Positions 1 to 5,840 of a stretch of 5,892 bases of DNA are shown one piece after another. Position numbers and translations under genes: made by a program. Each line of letters starts with the position of its first letter. Position 1 is the first letter of the stretch. Source of the DNA: Sulfuriferula sp. (GTDB lineage Bacteria > Pseudomonadota > Gammaproteobacteria > Burkholderiales > Sulfuriferulaceae); the NCBI GenBank assembly GCA_027311185.1, contig DAICZK010000094.1, positions 1 to 5,892 of the forward strand. Direction: 5' to 3'. The notes beneath the pieces were generated by a model. It saw nothing but the letters and a program-made list of their open reading frames with translations. It had not been told where the DNA came from and made no database searches.

Positions 1-790
1 CTCCATCGTCATGCTGCGTCTGGCGGAGAAAGCGTTTCGCCCCGGTAAATTTCCGTTCCCGCTGCTGCACATTGATACCGGGCATAATTTTGTCGAAATA
101 ATCGAGTTTCGGGATCGCCGCGCCGCTGAACTCGGCGAGTGCTTGATCGTGCGCTTGGTACAGGATTCCATCGATCAGGGGCGGATACAGGTAAAAAGCC
201 CGGATCAAAGTCGTAACGTGATGCAGACTGTGACGCTGCTGGACGCCATAAGCGAATTCGGTTTCGATGCCTGCTTCGGCGGCGCGCGCCGGGACGAGGA
301 AAAAGCGCGTGCCAAAGAGCGTATTTTCTCGTTTCGTGACGAGTTTGGTCAGTGGGACCCCAGAAATCAGCGCCCGGAACTTTGGAGTCTCTATAACACC
401 CGAGTCCATCCCGGCGAGCATATGCGCGTGTTTCCCATCAGCAATTGGACCGAACTGGATGTCTGGCAATACATCGCTCAGGAATCCCTCGAAGTCCCCA
501 GTCTGTATTTTGCTCACGAGCGGGAAGTTATTCGCCGCGGGAGCCGGTGGCTTCCCGTCTCGCCTCTGGTGCAAGCCGCTGCAGGCGATGTCGTGGAAAA
601 GCGCTCAGTGCGCTTTCGTACGGTAGGCGACATAAGTTGCACCTGCCCCGTGGAATCCCGTGCAGTATGTATCGAAGAGATTATACGGGAAACGGCGATG
701 GCGACTGTTACCGAACGCGGCGCGACGCGACTGGATGATCAGACATCCGAGGCTTCCATGGAATTACGCAAAAAAGAAGGATATTTTTAA
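1..790 (+). CDS. cysD: Sulfate adenylyltransferase subunit 2 (CysD), 5' end outside window
   Basis: CysD is the catalytic subunit of ATP sulfurylase. With CysN it converts sulfate and ATP to adenylyl sulfate and pyrophosphate in the cytoplasm, the first step of assimilatory sulfate reduction. The reading frame is open to the left edge, and the codons before the first ATG (position 11) read S-I-V, matching the family stretch just after the PP-loop (KDS-S-V-M-L). The true start and the SGGKDS-like ATP loop therefore lie outside the window. About 262 residues are visible against roughly 300 in the family, so about 40 are missing. Family signatures present are PFPLLHIDTGHNF, GFDACFGGARRDEEKARAKE, FSFRDEFGQWDP, RPELW, RVFPISNWTELDVWQYI and the C-terminal SMELRKKEGYF. 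An SCTCPV stretch near the C-terminus resembles betaproteobacterial CysD as I know it. The stop codon TAA overlaps the cysN start by one base, implying translational coupling. Identification is very secure. Confidence 0.97.
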   Translation, partial: SIVMLRLAEKAFRPGKFPFPLLHIDTGHNFVEIIEFRDRRAAELGECLIVRLVQDSIDQGRIQVKSPDQSRNVMQTVTLLDAISEFGFDACFGGARRDEEKARAKERIFSFRDEFGQWDPRNQRPELWSLYNTRVHPGEHMRVFPISNWTELDVWQYIAQESLEVPSLYFAHEREVIRRGSRWLPVSPLVQAAAGDVVEKRSVRFRTVGDISCTCPVESRAVCIEEIIRETAMATVTERGATRLDDQTSEASMELRKKEGYF

Positions 791-2163
791 TGATAAATGA
801 AAATCGCAATTTGGTCCCTGCGACGGACCTGCTCCGGTTCATTACCGCCGGCAGCGTGGATGACGGCAAGAGTACACTGATCGGTCGGCTGCTGTACGAC
901 AGCAAAGCCATTTGCGTAGATCAGCTTGATGCCGCCGAGCGCGTCACGCGCCGCCGTGGTATGGAAGGGGTGGATCTCGCGCTGCTGACCGACGGTCTGA
1001 CGGCGGAACGCGAGCAAGGTATTACCATCGATGTGGCCTATCGTTATTTCGCCACGCCCAAGCGCAAGTTCATTATCGCCGACACTCCCGGCCATGAGCA
1101 ATACACTCGCAACATGGTGACGGCGGCCAGCACGGCGAGCCTGGCGGTGATCCTGATCGATGCCCGCAAAGGGGTTCGCGTCCAGTCCCGCCGCCATGCC
1201 TATATTGCAAACCTGCTGGGCATCCGCCATTTGGTCGTAGCTGTCAACAAAATGGATCTGGTCGGCTATTCCGAAGTGGTGTTCGAGCAGATCAAGAGCG
1301 AATTTATCGAGTTCTGCGCCAGACTGGGGACGCACGACATCCATTTCGTTCCCATGTCATCGCTTCATGGTGATATGGTGGTTGAAAGGGGTGACAATAT
1401 GCCCTGGTATCAGGGTAGCACCTTGCTGAATCTGCTGGAGAATATTGCGGTCGCCGATACCTTGAACCTGCGCGACTTCCGCTTTCCGGTACAGCTGGTC
1501 AGCCGACCGCAAGGGCCGGACTTGCACGATTTTCGCGGTTACATGGGGCGCATCGAATCGGGTTGCGTCCGGATCGGCGATGATATTGCGGTGATGCCTG
1601 GCGGCCGCACATCGAAAGTGAAAGACATTTACGCTTCCTATGACCGCAAACTCTCCGAAGCCAGTGCGCCGCAATCGGTAATACTTACTCTCGACGACGA
1701 TATCGATATCGGCCACGGCGACATGATTGTGCATGGACTCGACCGGCTGTCCGAAGAAACGTCCGTATTCCAGGGCCATCTTCCGCGGGTCGAGAACGAA
1801 TTTGAAGCCGTTTTGTGCTGGTTGGACGACAAACCTATGGATCTAGGGCGAGATTATTTGATCAAACATACTACCCGTATCGTAAAAGCAGCGATTCAGT
1901 CGTTGCATTACACCGTCGACGTCAACACCCTGGCGCATCATGGTAACGCAGGCAGCCTCAAGACGAATGAAATTGCCAGGGTATCGATCAAGACGCAACA
2001 GGTCTTAGTGTGGGACGCTTATGAGCATAATCGGGTAACGGGTGGATTCATCGTCATTGATCCGGCAACGAACGGTACAGTGGCGGCAGGTCTGATTTGC
2101 AGAGACAGGGCTGCTTTGCCGCAAGATGATGCCAACCGGGAAACCGCGTTGGAAGAAAGGTAG
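790..2163 (+). CDS. cysN: Sulfate adenylyltransferase subunit 1, GTPase (CysN)
   Basis: CysN is the regulatory GTPase of ATP sulfurylase; GTP hydrolysis drives the unfavourable formation of adenylyl sulfate by CysD. The protein has 457 residues, slightly shorter than E. coli CysN (about 475). The G domain is complete: G1 GSVDDGKST (21-29), the GIT threonine region (77-79), G3 DTPGHEQY (98-105), G4 NKMD (153-156) and a G5-like SSLHGD (190-195). EF-Tu-like beta-barrel domains follow (RDFRFPVQLVSRP, GRIESG). There is no C-terminal APS kinase (CysC) domain, so this is not a CysNC fusion. That fits a pathway in which APS is reduced directly, but CysH is not visible here. The start codon at 790 overlaps the cysD stop and is preceded by AGAAGGA at 775-781, about 8 bases upstream. 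The stop is 3 bases before cobA. Confidence 0.97.
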   Translation: MINENRNLVPATDLLRFITAGSVDDGKSTLIGRLLYDSKAICVDQLDAAERVTRRRGMEGVDLALLTDGLTAEREQGITIDVAYRYFATPKRKFIIADTPGHEQYTRNMVTAASTASLAVILIDARKGVRVQSRRHAYIANLLGIRHLVVAVNKMDLVGYSEVVFEQIKSEFIEFCARLGTHDIHFVPMSSLHGDMVVERGDNMPWYQGSTLLNLLENIAVADTLNLRDFRFPVQLVSRPQGPDLHDFRGYMGRIESGCVRIGDDIAVMPGGRTSKVKDIYASYDRKLSEASAPQSVILTLDDDIDIGHGDMIVHGLDRLSEETSVFQGHLPRVENEFEAVLCWLDDKPMDLGRDYLIKHTTRIVKAAIQSLHYTVDVNTLAHHGNAGSLKTNEIARVSIKTQQVLVWDAYEHNRVTGGFIVIDPATNGTVAAGLICRDRAALPQDDANRETALEER

Positions 2164-2166
2164 CCC

Positions 2167-2958
2167 ATGGCCGGTATCGTGTACCTTGTTGGCGCCGGGC
2201 CGGGCGCCCCCGACCTGATTACGATCCGAGGCGCCGAAGTATTGGCGCGTGCGGACATCGTTTTTTACGATGCGCTGGTTCATCCGGAAACCGTGGCGCT
2301 GGCGGGGTGCGCCAGGAAAGTGCCGGTGGGAAAGCGCTGCGGAGGCATAGTTACCGACCAGCGTTTTATCAACCGGAGCCTGGTGGAAGCGAGTTTGCAA
2401 TATCGGATAGTGGTTCGCCTCAAAGGCGGAGATCCTATGCTGTTCGGGCGCGTTCAGGAAGAAATAACCGCGTTGGAGCAACATGGCGTCCCGTACGAGA
2501 TCGTTCCGGGTGTGACCGCTGCCTTGGCCGCCAGCGCGGAACTCGGCATTCCGCTGACTCAGCGCGGGTTGAGCCGATCTGTCACGTTTGCGACACCGAG
2601 GATGGGCGTGGGTCAGAAACCGACCGGTTGGGTCCGGGGAATCAGCGCGACGGATACCCTGGCTTTGTATATGTCCCTGGGTAATGCGGTGGAACTTTCT
2701 GCGACGTTGCAAGCGCATGGCTTGCCCGCAGCGACGCCGGCGGCTATCGTCGCCAACACTAGCCTGCCCACGCGCAGGCATATCCGCACGACGCTGGCCG
2801 AACTTGCGCAGGCTCGCGATTGGGAGGTGGAGGGGCCGGCGATATTGCTGGTCGGAGCCGCCTTCCGGGAAAAAACCAACGCAAAGAATGCTGGCGCCAA
2901 GGGCGATGCGTTTTGTAAGGATGGATTTGAAGATAGCTTGTCGGTCCGCTTGGCCTGA
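2167..2958 (+). CDS. cobA: Uroporphyrinogen-III C-methyltransferase (SUMT, CobA type)
   Basis: This cytoplasmic enzyme transfers two methyl groups from S-adenosylmethionine to uroporphyrinogen III, giving precorrin-2, the branch point to siroheme and cobalamin. The 263-residue protein shows the SUMT/tetrapyrrole methylase hallmarks in order: VGAGPGAPDLIT (8-19), the P-rich SAM loop; VRLKGGDPMLFGR (83-95); and VPGVTAALAASAELGIPLTQRG (starting 113, given here as one motif region). LALYMSLGN follows. The length is that of a stand-alone SUMT. It lacks the N-terminal precorrin-2 dehydrogenase/ferrochelatase half found in E. coli CysG, so those steps must be encoded elsewhere. The last roughly 25 residues extend beyond the conserved core and are of no recognisable family. 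AAAGG at 2156-2160 lies 6 bases before the ATG, inside the cysN 3' end. Placement directly after cysDN argues for a role in siroheme supply to sulfite reductase rather than cobalamin synthesis; that is inference from context. Confidence 0.93.
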   Translation: MAGIVYLVGAGPGAPDLITIRGAEVLARADIVFYDALVHPETVALAGCARKVPVGKRCGGIVTDQRFINRSLVEASLQYRIVVRLKGGDPMLFGRVQEEITALEQHGVPYEIVPGVTAALAASAELGIPLTQRGLSRSVTFATPRMGVGQKPTGWVRGISATDTLALYMSLGNAVELSATLQAHGLPAATPAAIVANTSLPTRRHIRTTLAELAQARDWEVEGPAILLVGAAFREKTNAKNAGAKGDAFCKDGFEDSLSVRLA

Positions 2959-2964
2959 CGCTAC

Positions 2965-3009
2965 GGCGCCGTGGCCGATAAGTAATTTTCGTTCCCGGAT
3001 CACGGCGCC
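2965..3009. repeat. GC-rich inverted repeat between cobA and fdxA
   Basis: GGCGCCGTG at 2965-2973 is exactly inverted as CACGGCGCC at 3001-3009, giving a 9-base-pair stem with a 27-base loop. The left arm also lies inside a short perfect palindrome, ACGGCGCCGT (2963-2972). It starts a few bases after the cobA stop, where a transcript end or attenuating stem-loop would be plausible. The right arm is followed by AAAAACTTTT rather than a T-run, so it is not a standard intrinsic terminator. Function is uncertain. Confidence 0.35.
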
Positions 3010-3066
3010 AAAAACTTTTGGGTAACATTCAATCGAATCGTAATCAATTTTTTTAAGGAAGTTTAG

Positions 3067-3396
3067 ATGGCTTATGTGGTGACCGAGGCTTGCATCCGCT
3101 GCAAATATACCGATTGTGTGGAGGTTTGCCCCGTAGACTGTTTTGTGGCGGGTCCTAATTTTTTGGCCATAGACCCAGAGGCATGCATCGACTGCACCTT
3201 ATGCGTAGCGGAGTGTCCGATAGGGGCGATATTTGCCGAAAGCGACGTGCCCGACGACCAGCTGGAGTTCATCGCACTTAATGCCCGGTTAGCCAAGCTA
3301 TGGCCCCTGATCACGGAAAAAATAGACGCCCCGGCAGATGCCGACGAGTGGGCCAAGATCAAGAACAAACGCGAGTGCTTGGATATGACATCCTGA
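3067..3396 (+). CDS. fdxA: 7Fe-8S ferredoxin (FdxA)
   Basis: This is a small soluble electron carrier with one [3Fe-4S] and one [4Fe-4S] cluster. The 109-residue protein contains the diagnostic cysteine pattern of Azotobacter ferredoxin I. C9, C17 and C50 are the expected 3Fe-4S ligands, with C21 and CP nearby. C21, C40, C43 and C46 form the main 4Fe-4S set, and C25 is part of the conserved CPVDC; C12 is the extra non-ligand cysteine also found in the family. Exact ligand assignment follows family knowledge, not direct observation. The sequence [15 protein letters not shown] and the later [12 protein letters not shown] are near-identical to typical proteobacterial FdxA, as is the C-terminal WPLITEK. 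The ribosome binding site AAGGAAG (3055-3061) lies 5 bases before the ATG. The 108-base gap from cobA suggests its own promoter, though none is clear. The foldback element begins 10 bases after the stop codon and may now act as its terminator. The redox partner is unknown. Confidence 0.95.
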   Translation: MAYVVTEACIRCKYTDCVEVCPVDCFVAGPNFLAIDPEACIDCTLCVAECPIGAIFAESDVPDDQLEFIALNARLAKLWPLITEKIDAPADADEWAKIKNKRECLDMTS

Positions 3397-3405
3397 CTGA
3401 CTTAG

Positions 3406-3424
3406 CCCGGATTTTGCATAAATT
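3406..3424 (+). repeat. Left terminal inverted repeat of the foldback element
   Basis: CCCGGATTTTGCATAAATT is perfectly inverted at 3549-3567. It begins 10 bases after the fdxA stop codon and is preceded directly by TTAG. Confidence 0.88.
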
Positions 3425-3487
3425 CGCGTGATGATCGCGCAGGATATTGATTGATAGGGAAGTTTTGAGAAGGAGTGGCGTAGTGAT

Positions 3488-3889
3488 TCATACGCCCGAC
3501 TGAACAAAATCTTTCATATCAATCAATAGACAAGTGAGGGCGCGCGTCAATTTATGCAAAATCCGGGTTAGTTGGGCAGGTACGCCAAAGTTGTACATGG
3601 GCACGCCCAGCACGACGATATCGGCCGACTGGATTTCTTCTATCAATGCGTCATCCAGCGCCACTCGGGCTGCTTGCTCGGGCGTACGGAGTTCTGTAAC
3701 GGTAAACAAAGCCTGTAATGTTGCGCCATCCAGTAGCGGATGAGGGCTGCGCCCCAAATCGCGAACCGCAACTTCTGTTTCATCCACGCTCCGCCGGGCG
3801 GCAATCAGGCGCTCAACCAGTAAGTAGGCCAATTGAGTGGAGTAGGAATTTTCGCCACGAACACTGGAGCTGATTTGCAGGATTTTCAT
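3488..3889 (-). pseudogene. azoR: Truncated FMN-dependent NADH-azoreductase / NAD(P)H oxidoreductase (AzoR-like)
   Basis: Intact AzoR-family flavodoxin-fold enzymes (about 200 residues) use NAD(P)H and FMN to reduce quinones and azo compounds in the cytoplasm. The N-terminal half is clear: a first strand and FMN phosphate loop MKILQISSSVRGENSYS (1-17), then VRDL, LDDALIEEIQSADIVVLGVP and the FMN-contacting PMYNFGVPAQL (97-107). After Leu107 the homology stops exactly at the foldback element. The next 26 residues, to the stop at 3488-3490, are read from element DNA. The C-terminal half, including the usual glycine-rich FMN-ring contact, is absent and is not found on the far side of the element, where fdxA lies instead. 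I chose the ATG at 3889 over an upstream ATG at 4000 because homology starts there and GAAGG (3899-3903) stands 9 bases upstream. The reading frame is otherwise unbroken, so a 133-residue chimera could be made, but it is unlikely to be active. A divergent LysR remnant lies upstream. Confidence 0.85.
3549..3567 (-). repeat. Right terminal inverted repeat of the foldback element
   Basis: AATTTATGCAAAATCCGGG is the exact reverse complement of the left repeat. It is followed directly by the second TTAG. Read leftward, it supplies the first foreign codons of the truncated azoreductase reading frame. Confidence 0.88.
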
Positions 3890-3898
3890 GATGTCATA

Positions 3899-3903
3899 CC
3901 TTC
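3899..3903 (-). promoter_or_regulatory. Ribosome binding site of the azoreductase remnant
   Basis: On the minus strand GAAGG lies 9 bases before the ATG at 3889. It supports starting the protein at MKILQ rather than 37 codons further upstream, where the extra residues have no family resemblance. Confidence 0.6.
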
Positions 3904-3961
3904 GCGTTGTCAGTAAAAAATCTACTGTACTCGTTCCAAAGTTCGCGCATAAAGCGTTAAA

Positions 3962-3980
3962 ATGGATATAATTGTTCCAT
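3962..3980. promoter_or_regulatory. Possible LysR-type operator remnant between azoreductase and regulator
   Basis: ATGGATATAATTGTTCCAT has 5-base inverted ends (ATGGA and TCCAT) around a 9-base AT-rich core. It sits between the divergent azoreductase and LysR remnants, where LysR-type regulators usually bind. A plus-strand TATAAT (3967-3972) lies inside it, but no good -35 box precedes it. It abuts the point where the regulator's N-terminal part is missing, so it may be an operator caught at a deletion edge. The evidence is symmetry and position only. Confidence 0.25.
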
Positions 3981-3981
3981 T

Positions 3982-4543
3982 CTTGAAGTAGATATATCAC
4001 CGCGCCGAGTCGACCTGATCGGCGAAAATTTCGATGTGGCGATTCGTATGGGTGATTTGGCGGACGATGCCTCGCTGGCAGCGCGACGCGTGGCGGTGTT
4101 TTCGGCGGTATATACGCTTCCCCCGATTACCTTAAACATCGTGGCGTACCGGCTGAACCAGAGACGTTCATGGGCCAAGACACCTTGCATCTGCTTGTGC
4201 CCGTATTGGAGAACCCGTGCCGTGGCGCCTCAAACGTGCTGACGAGTACTGGACCGGCATACCTCCCGGGCGCACGACGAGCAATTCGCCAGCGTTACTG
4301 GCGCATCTGGCGTTATCCGGCGCAGGAATCGCCACGCTGGCGGATCACTTGGCGGAACCCTATGTAAACAATGACGGATTAGTGCGAATATTGGCAGACT
4401 GGACGCTCCCCACCGTTACGGCATGGGCTGTGTTTCCCGGCCGCCGATTAATGCCGGCGCGCACGCGCGCATTTCTGGATGCGCTTGAAGCCAGGTTTAC
4501 CGGGATGCAGTGCCAGCCATTTAACCATCTTGCATCAGGTTGA
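3982..4543 (+). pseudogene. LysR-family transcriptional regulator, N-terminally deleted and frameshifted
   Basis: The remnant covers most of the effector-binding (periplasmic-binding-protein-like) domain of a LysR regulator, spread over three frames. Segment 1 (about 3982-4110) reads LEVDISPRRVDLIGENFDVA then IRMGDLADDASLAARRVAVF. Segment 2 (about 4110-4215) reads IYASPDYLKHRGVPAEPETF then MGQDTLHLLVPVLENP. Segment 3 (about 4211-4543) reads PWRLKRADEYW, then TTSNSPALLAHLALSGAGIA, TLADHLAEPYV, and AWAVFPGRRLMPARTRAFLD, ending at a normal-looking C-terminus. Each junction behaves like loss of one base, near 4108-4112 and near 4211-4219. The winged-helix DNA-binding domain and linker (roughly the first 100 or more residues) are absent; an in-frame stop at 3958-3960 closes the frame upstream. 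It cannot act as a normal regulator. It presumably once controlled the divergent azoreductase gene, as is common for such pairs. Confidence 0.85.
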
Positions 4544-4597
4544 CAGCAAGCCATCAGGAAACCCAACCCGCAATTACCCGTCTCCAGGAGAAAGCCC

Positions 4598-5017
4598 ATG
4601 CAACACTTCCGCAAGGAACTCTGGTTCACGATTCCGACCCGCCGCGCATACGTCAACATCACCGACCAGGTCAGCGCCTGCATCCGGGAAAGCCGCATCC
4701 GCGAAGGACTGGTGCTAGTTAACGCCATGCACATTTCCGCGTCGGTATTCATTAACGACGACGAATCAGGCCTGCACCGCGATTTTGAGGTATTTCTCGA
4801 ACGTCTCGCTCCACACGAACCGGTATCGGCCTACCGCCACAACGACACCGGAGAGGACAACGCCGACGCCCACATCAAGCGCCAGATCATGGGGCGAGAA
4901 ACCGTCGTCGCCGTCACCGCGGGCAAACTCGATCTCGGGCCCTGGGAACAGATTTTCTACGGCGAGTTCGATGGCCGACGTCCGAAACGGGTGCTGGTCA
5001 AGATCATTGGTGAATAA
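4598..5017 (+). CDS. yjbQ: YjbQ / UPF0047 family protein
   Basis: This is a complete 139-residue member of the YjbQ (UPF0047) family, the usual length for it. Members form small cytoplasmic trimers. E. coli YjbQ has been linked to weak thiamin phosphate synthase activity, but the physiological role remains unsettled. Conserved features are the HISAS segment (45-49; family H-T-S-A), N53 and E56 in the following loop, [10 protein letters not shown] (61-70), the [10 protein letters not shown] stretch (85-94) with the family's conserved acidic residues and histidine, and [13 protein letters not shown] (114-126; family G-T-W-Q-G-I-W-L-G-E). The presumed metal-binding or active-site residues H45, D90 and H92 are therefore retained. 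AGGAGA (4586-4591) lies 6 bases before the ATG, supporting this start. It stands alone between the dead LysR gene (54 bases upstream) and a convergent toxin-antitoxin pair. It looks intact and under selection, unlike its left neighbours. Confidence 0.9.
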   Translation: MQHFRKELWFTIPTRRAYVNITDQVSACIRESRIREGLVLVNAMHISASVFINDDESGLHRDFEVFLERLAPHEPVSAYRHNDTGEDNADAHIKRQIMGRETVVAVTAGKLDLGPWEQIFYGEFDGRRPKRVLVKIIGE

Positions 5018-5146
5018 TTCCCGTTTCCGGTTCCAATACGCCGAAACTGGGATCACTCCCACTCAATTATCAATGAGCGAGAAAAATATAATGTTTACAT
5101 CAAATTAGCAACAACCCTCATGAGCCGCACCATAAAAACACCATGT

Positions 5147-5482
5147 TCAGGCGATCGCAAGCGTCAGATGCCCGATCGGCTCGGCCGCCGGCCGTACCTG
5201 GATCTCAATGTCGTAGCCGAGCCGATTCAGGCACTCCATCAGCTTGCGCTCGGAGAGGTTGGCGAAGTCGCCACGTATCATCCCCGACACCTTCGGTTGC
5301 GGAATACCCATGCGCCGGCCAGCTTCTTCTTGAGTCAGGCCGAGACGACGCACGGCGCGTATGATCTCGATCACCAAGCCGGACTTGATCTTGAGCTTCT
5401 CGGCATCGGGCAGACCGAGGTCGGCAAAGACGTTGCCCAAGCTTGTTTCGATCTCGACGCCTTCAATCACGCGCTTATCCAT
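5147..5482 (-). CDS. XRE-family antitoxin, HigA-like
   Basis: This is a 111-residue DNA-binding protein, likely the antitoxin that neutralises the toxin encoded just upstream and represses their shared promoter. A helix-turn-helix of XRE/Cro type spans about residues 36-90: LVIEIIRAVRRLGLTQEEAG, then RRMGIPQPKVSGMIRGDF, then LSERKLMECLNRLGYDIEI. The LTQEEAG and PQPKVSGMIRGD segments are typical of the second and recognition helices. The N-terminal 30 residues (VFADLGLPDAEKLKIKSGL) match the short lead-in seen in antitoxins that follow Gp49-type toxins. The start overlaps the toxin's 3' end by 8 bases, and AAGGA (minus strand of 5491-5495) lies 8 bases upstream. Both suggest coupled translation. 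The gene converges on yjbQ across a 129-base gap. Confidence 0.85.
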   Translation of the reverse strand: MDKRVIEGVEIETSLGNVFADLGLPDAEKLKIKSGLVIEIIRAVRRLGLTQEEAGRRMGIPQPKVSGMIRGDFANLSERKLMECLNRLGYDIEIQVRPAAEPIGHLTLAIA

Positions 5483-5840
5483 GTTGTAGCTCCTTTGTCA
5501 GCACCTCAGCCACCTTCAGCCTGGCGCGAATAATGTCCATGTCCTTTTTCGGCGTAGCGATTCCGCTCTTGCTCTTCTTCTGGAAACAGTGCAACACGAA
5601 CACCGCTGCCGCGAATTTCACCGTGTAGACAGCCCGGTAAGTGCCGCCGGCATCGTCCTCGACGATCTCAAGGACGCCGGCACCGCCAAAGCCCTTGAGC
5701 GGCTTTGTCGCGTCGTGCTGATCGCCGCGTTGCGCGAAGTCCAAAGCGTGTCCAAAAAACTTCCGTACATCGAGTGGCAATGATAGCAGGTCCTTTTTGC
5801 TGCTTCCGATCCATATGAGCTGTTTTGCGCGATCCACCAT
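5475..5840 (-). CDS. Type II toxin, HigB-like, RelE/ParE superfamily (phage Gp49-like)
   Basis: This 121-residue protein matches the Gp49-like HigB group, whose studied members are ribosome-dependent mRNA interferases that inhibit translation when not bound by antitoxin. Visible landmarks are WIGSSKKDLLSLPLDVRKFF (10-29), the KPLKGFGGAGVLEIVED stretch (46-62), the central strand TYRAVYTV (67-74), FVLHCFQKKSKSGIATP (81-97), and the terminal helix DMDIIRARL (100-108). The basic residues K49, R69, K88 and K89 are the type used for RNA contact in this superfamily, but specific catalytic roles here are inference. The ATG at 5840 agrees with the family start. AAGGAA (minus strand of 5853-5858) is 12 bases upstream, rather far, so initiation may be weak. 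The toxin precedes the antitoxin, the order typical of higBA. The promoter would lie in 5841-5892 or beyond the edge; I could not place it firmly. Confidence 0.87.
   Translation of the reverse strand: MVDRAKQLIWIGSSKKDLLSLPLDVRKFFGHALDFAQRGDQHDATKPLKGFGGAGVLEIVEDDAGGTYRAVYTVKFAAAVFVLHCFQKKSKSGIATPKKDMDIIRARLKVAEVLTKELQHG
5491..5495 (-). promoter_or_regulatory. Antitoxin ribosome binding site inside the toxin gene
   Basis: On the minus strand AAGGA stands 8 bases before the antitoxin ATG (5482). It lies within the last codons of the toxin, supporting the overlapping start and coupled or re-initiating translation. Confidence 0.6.

Larger units (their letters stand above)
3406..3567. mobile_element. 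MITE-like foldback element, 162 bp, with TTAG target duplication
   Basis: The element is bounded by perfect 19-base terminal inverted repeats and flanked by TTAG in direct orientation on both sides (3402-3405 and 3568-3571), as expected for a 4-base target site duplication. Inside, TATTGATTGATA (3445-3456) is inverted at 3517-3528 and GGCGTA (3477-3482) at 3491-3496. All three arm pairs share the same centre (between 3486 and 3487), so the whole element is an 81-base imperfect inverted repeat. By my hand alignment about 50 of 81 positions match. It encodes no transposase, so it would need a related insertion sequence supplied elsewhere. Ends beginning CCC with a 4-base duplication could fit an IS1380-like parent, but I cannot confirm the family. 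Its strong potential hairpin could stop transcription from either side. The right end is fused in frame to the truncated azoreductase gene. Confidence 0.8.

Noticed and set aside
787..1344. A 185-codon minus-strand open frame opposite the cysN G domain
   Set aside because: It is antisense to conserved cysN motifs and shows no recognisable family.
2005..3003. A 332-codon open frame on the minus strand across the end of cysN and all of cobA
   Set aside because: It is fully antisense to two securely identified genes, and its protein is rich in R, H, Q and G with no recognisable domain, as expected for a GC-rich antisense shadow.
3406..3567. Treating the foldback structure as only an fdxA intrinsic terminator
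   Set aside because: The arms are far too long and widely spaced, they lack a T-run, they carry a 4-base flanking duplication, and they interrupt a neighbouring gene. Termination may be a side effect.
4360..4752. A 130-codon minus-strand open frame across the end of the LysR remnant and the start of yjbQ
   Set aside because: It crosses two plus-strand genes with real homology and has no family resemblance of its own.
5050..5061. GGGATCACTCCC as a terminator stem after yjbQ
   Set aside because: The stem is only 4 base pairs and no T-run follows.
5087..5092. A perfect TATAAT in the gap after yjbQ
   Set aside because: It is in a generally AT-rich stretch, no good -35 box stands 16-18 bases upstream, and no rightward gene follows.
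5120..5533. A 137-codon plus-strand open frame opposite the antitoxin
   Set aside because: The minus strand carries a clear XRE protein with its own ribosome binding site and toxin partner; this frame is its shadow.
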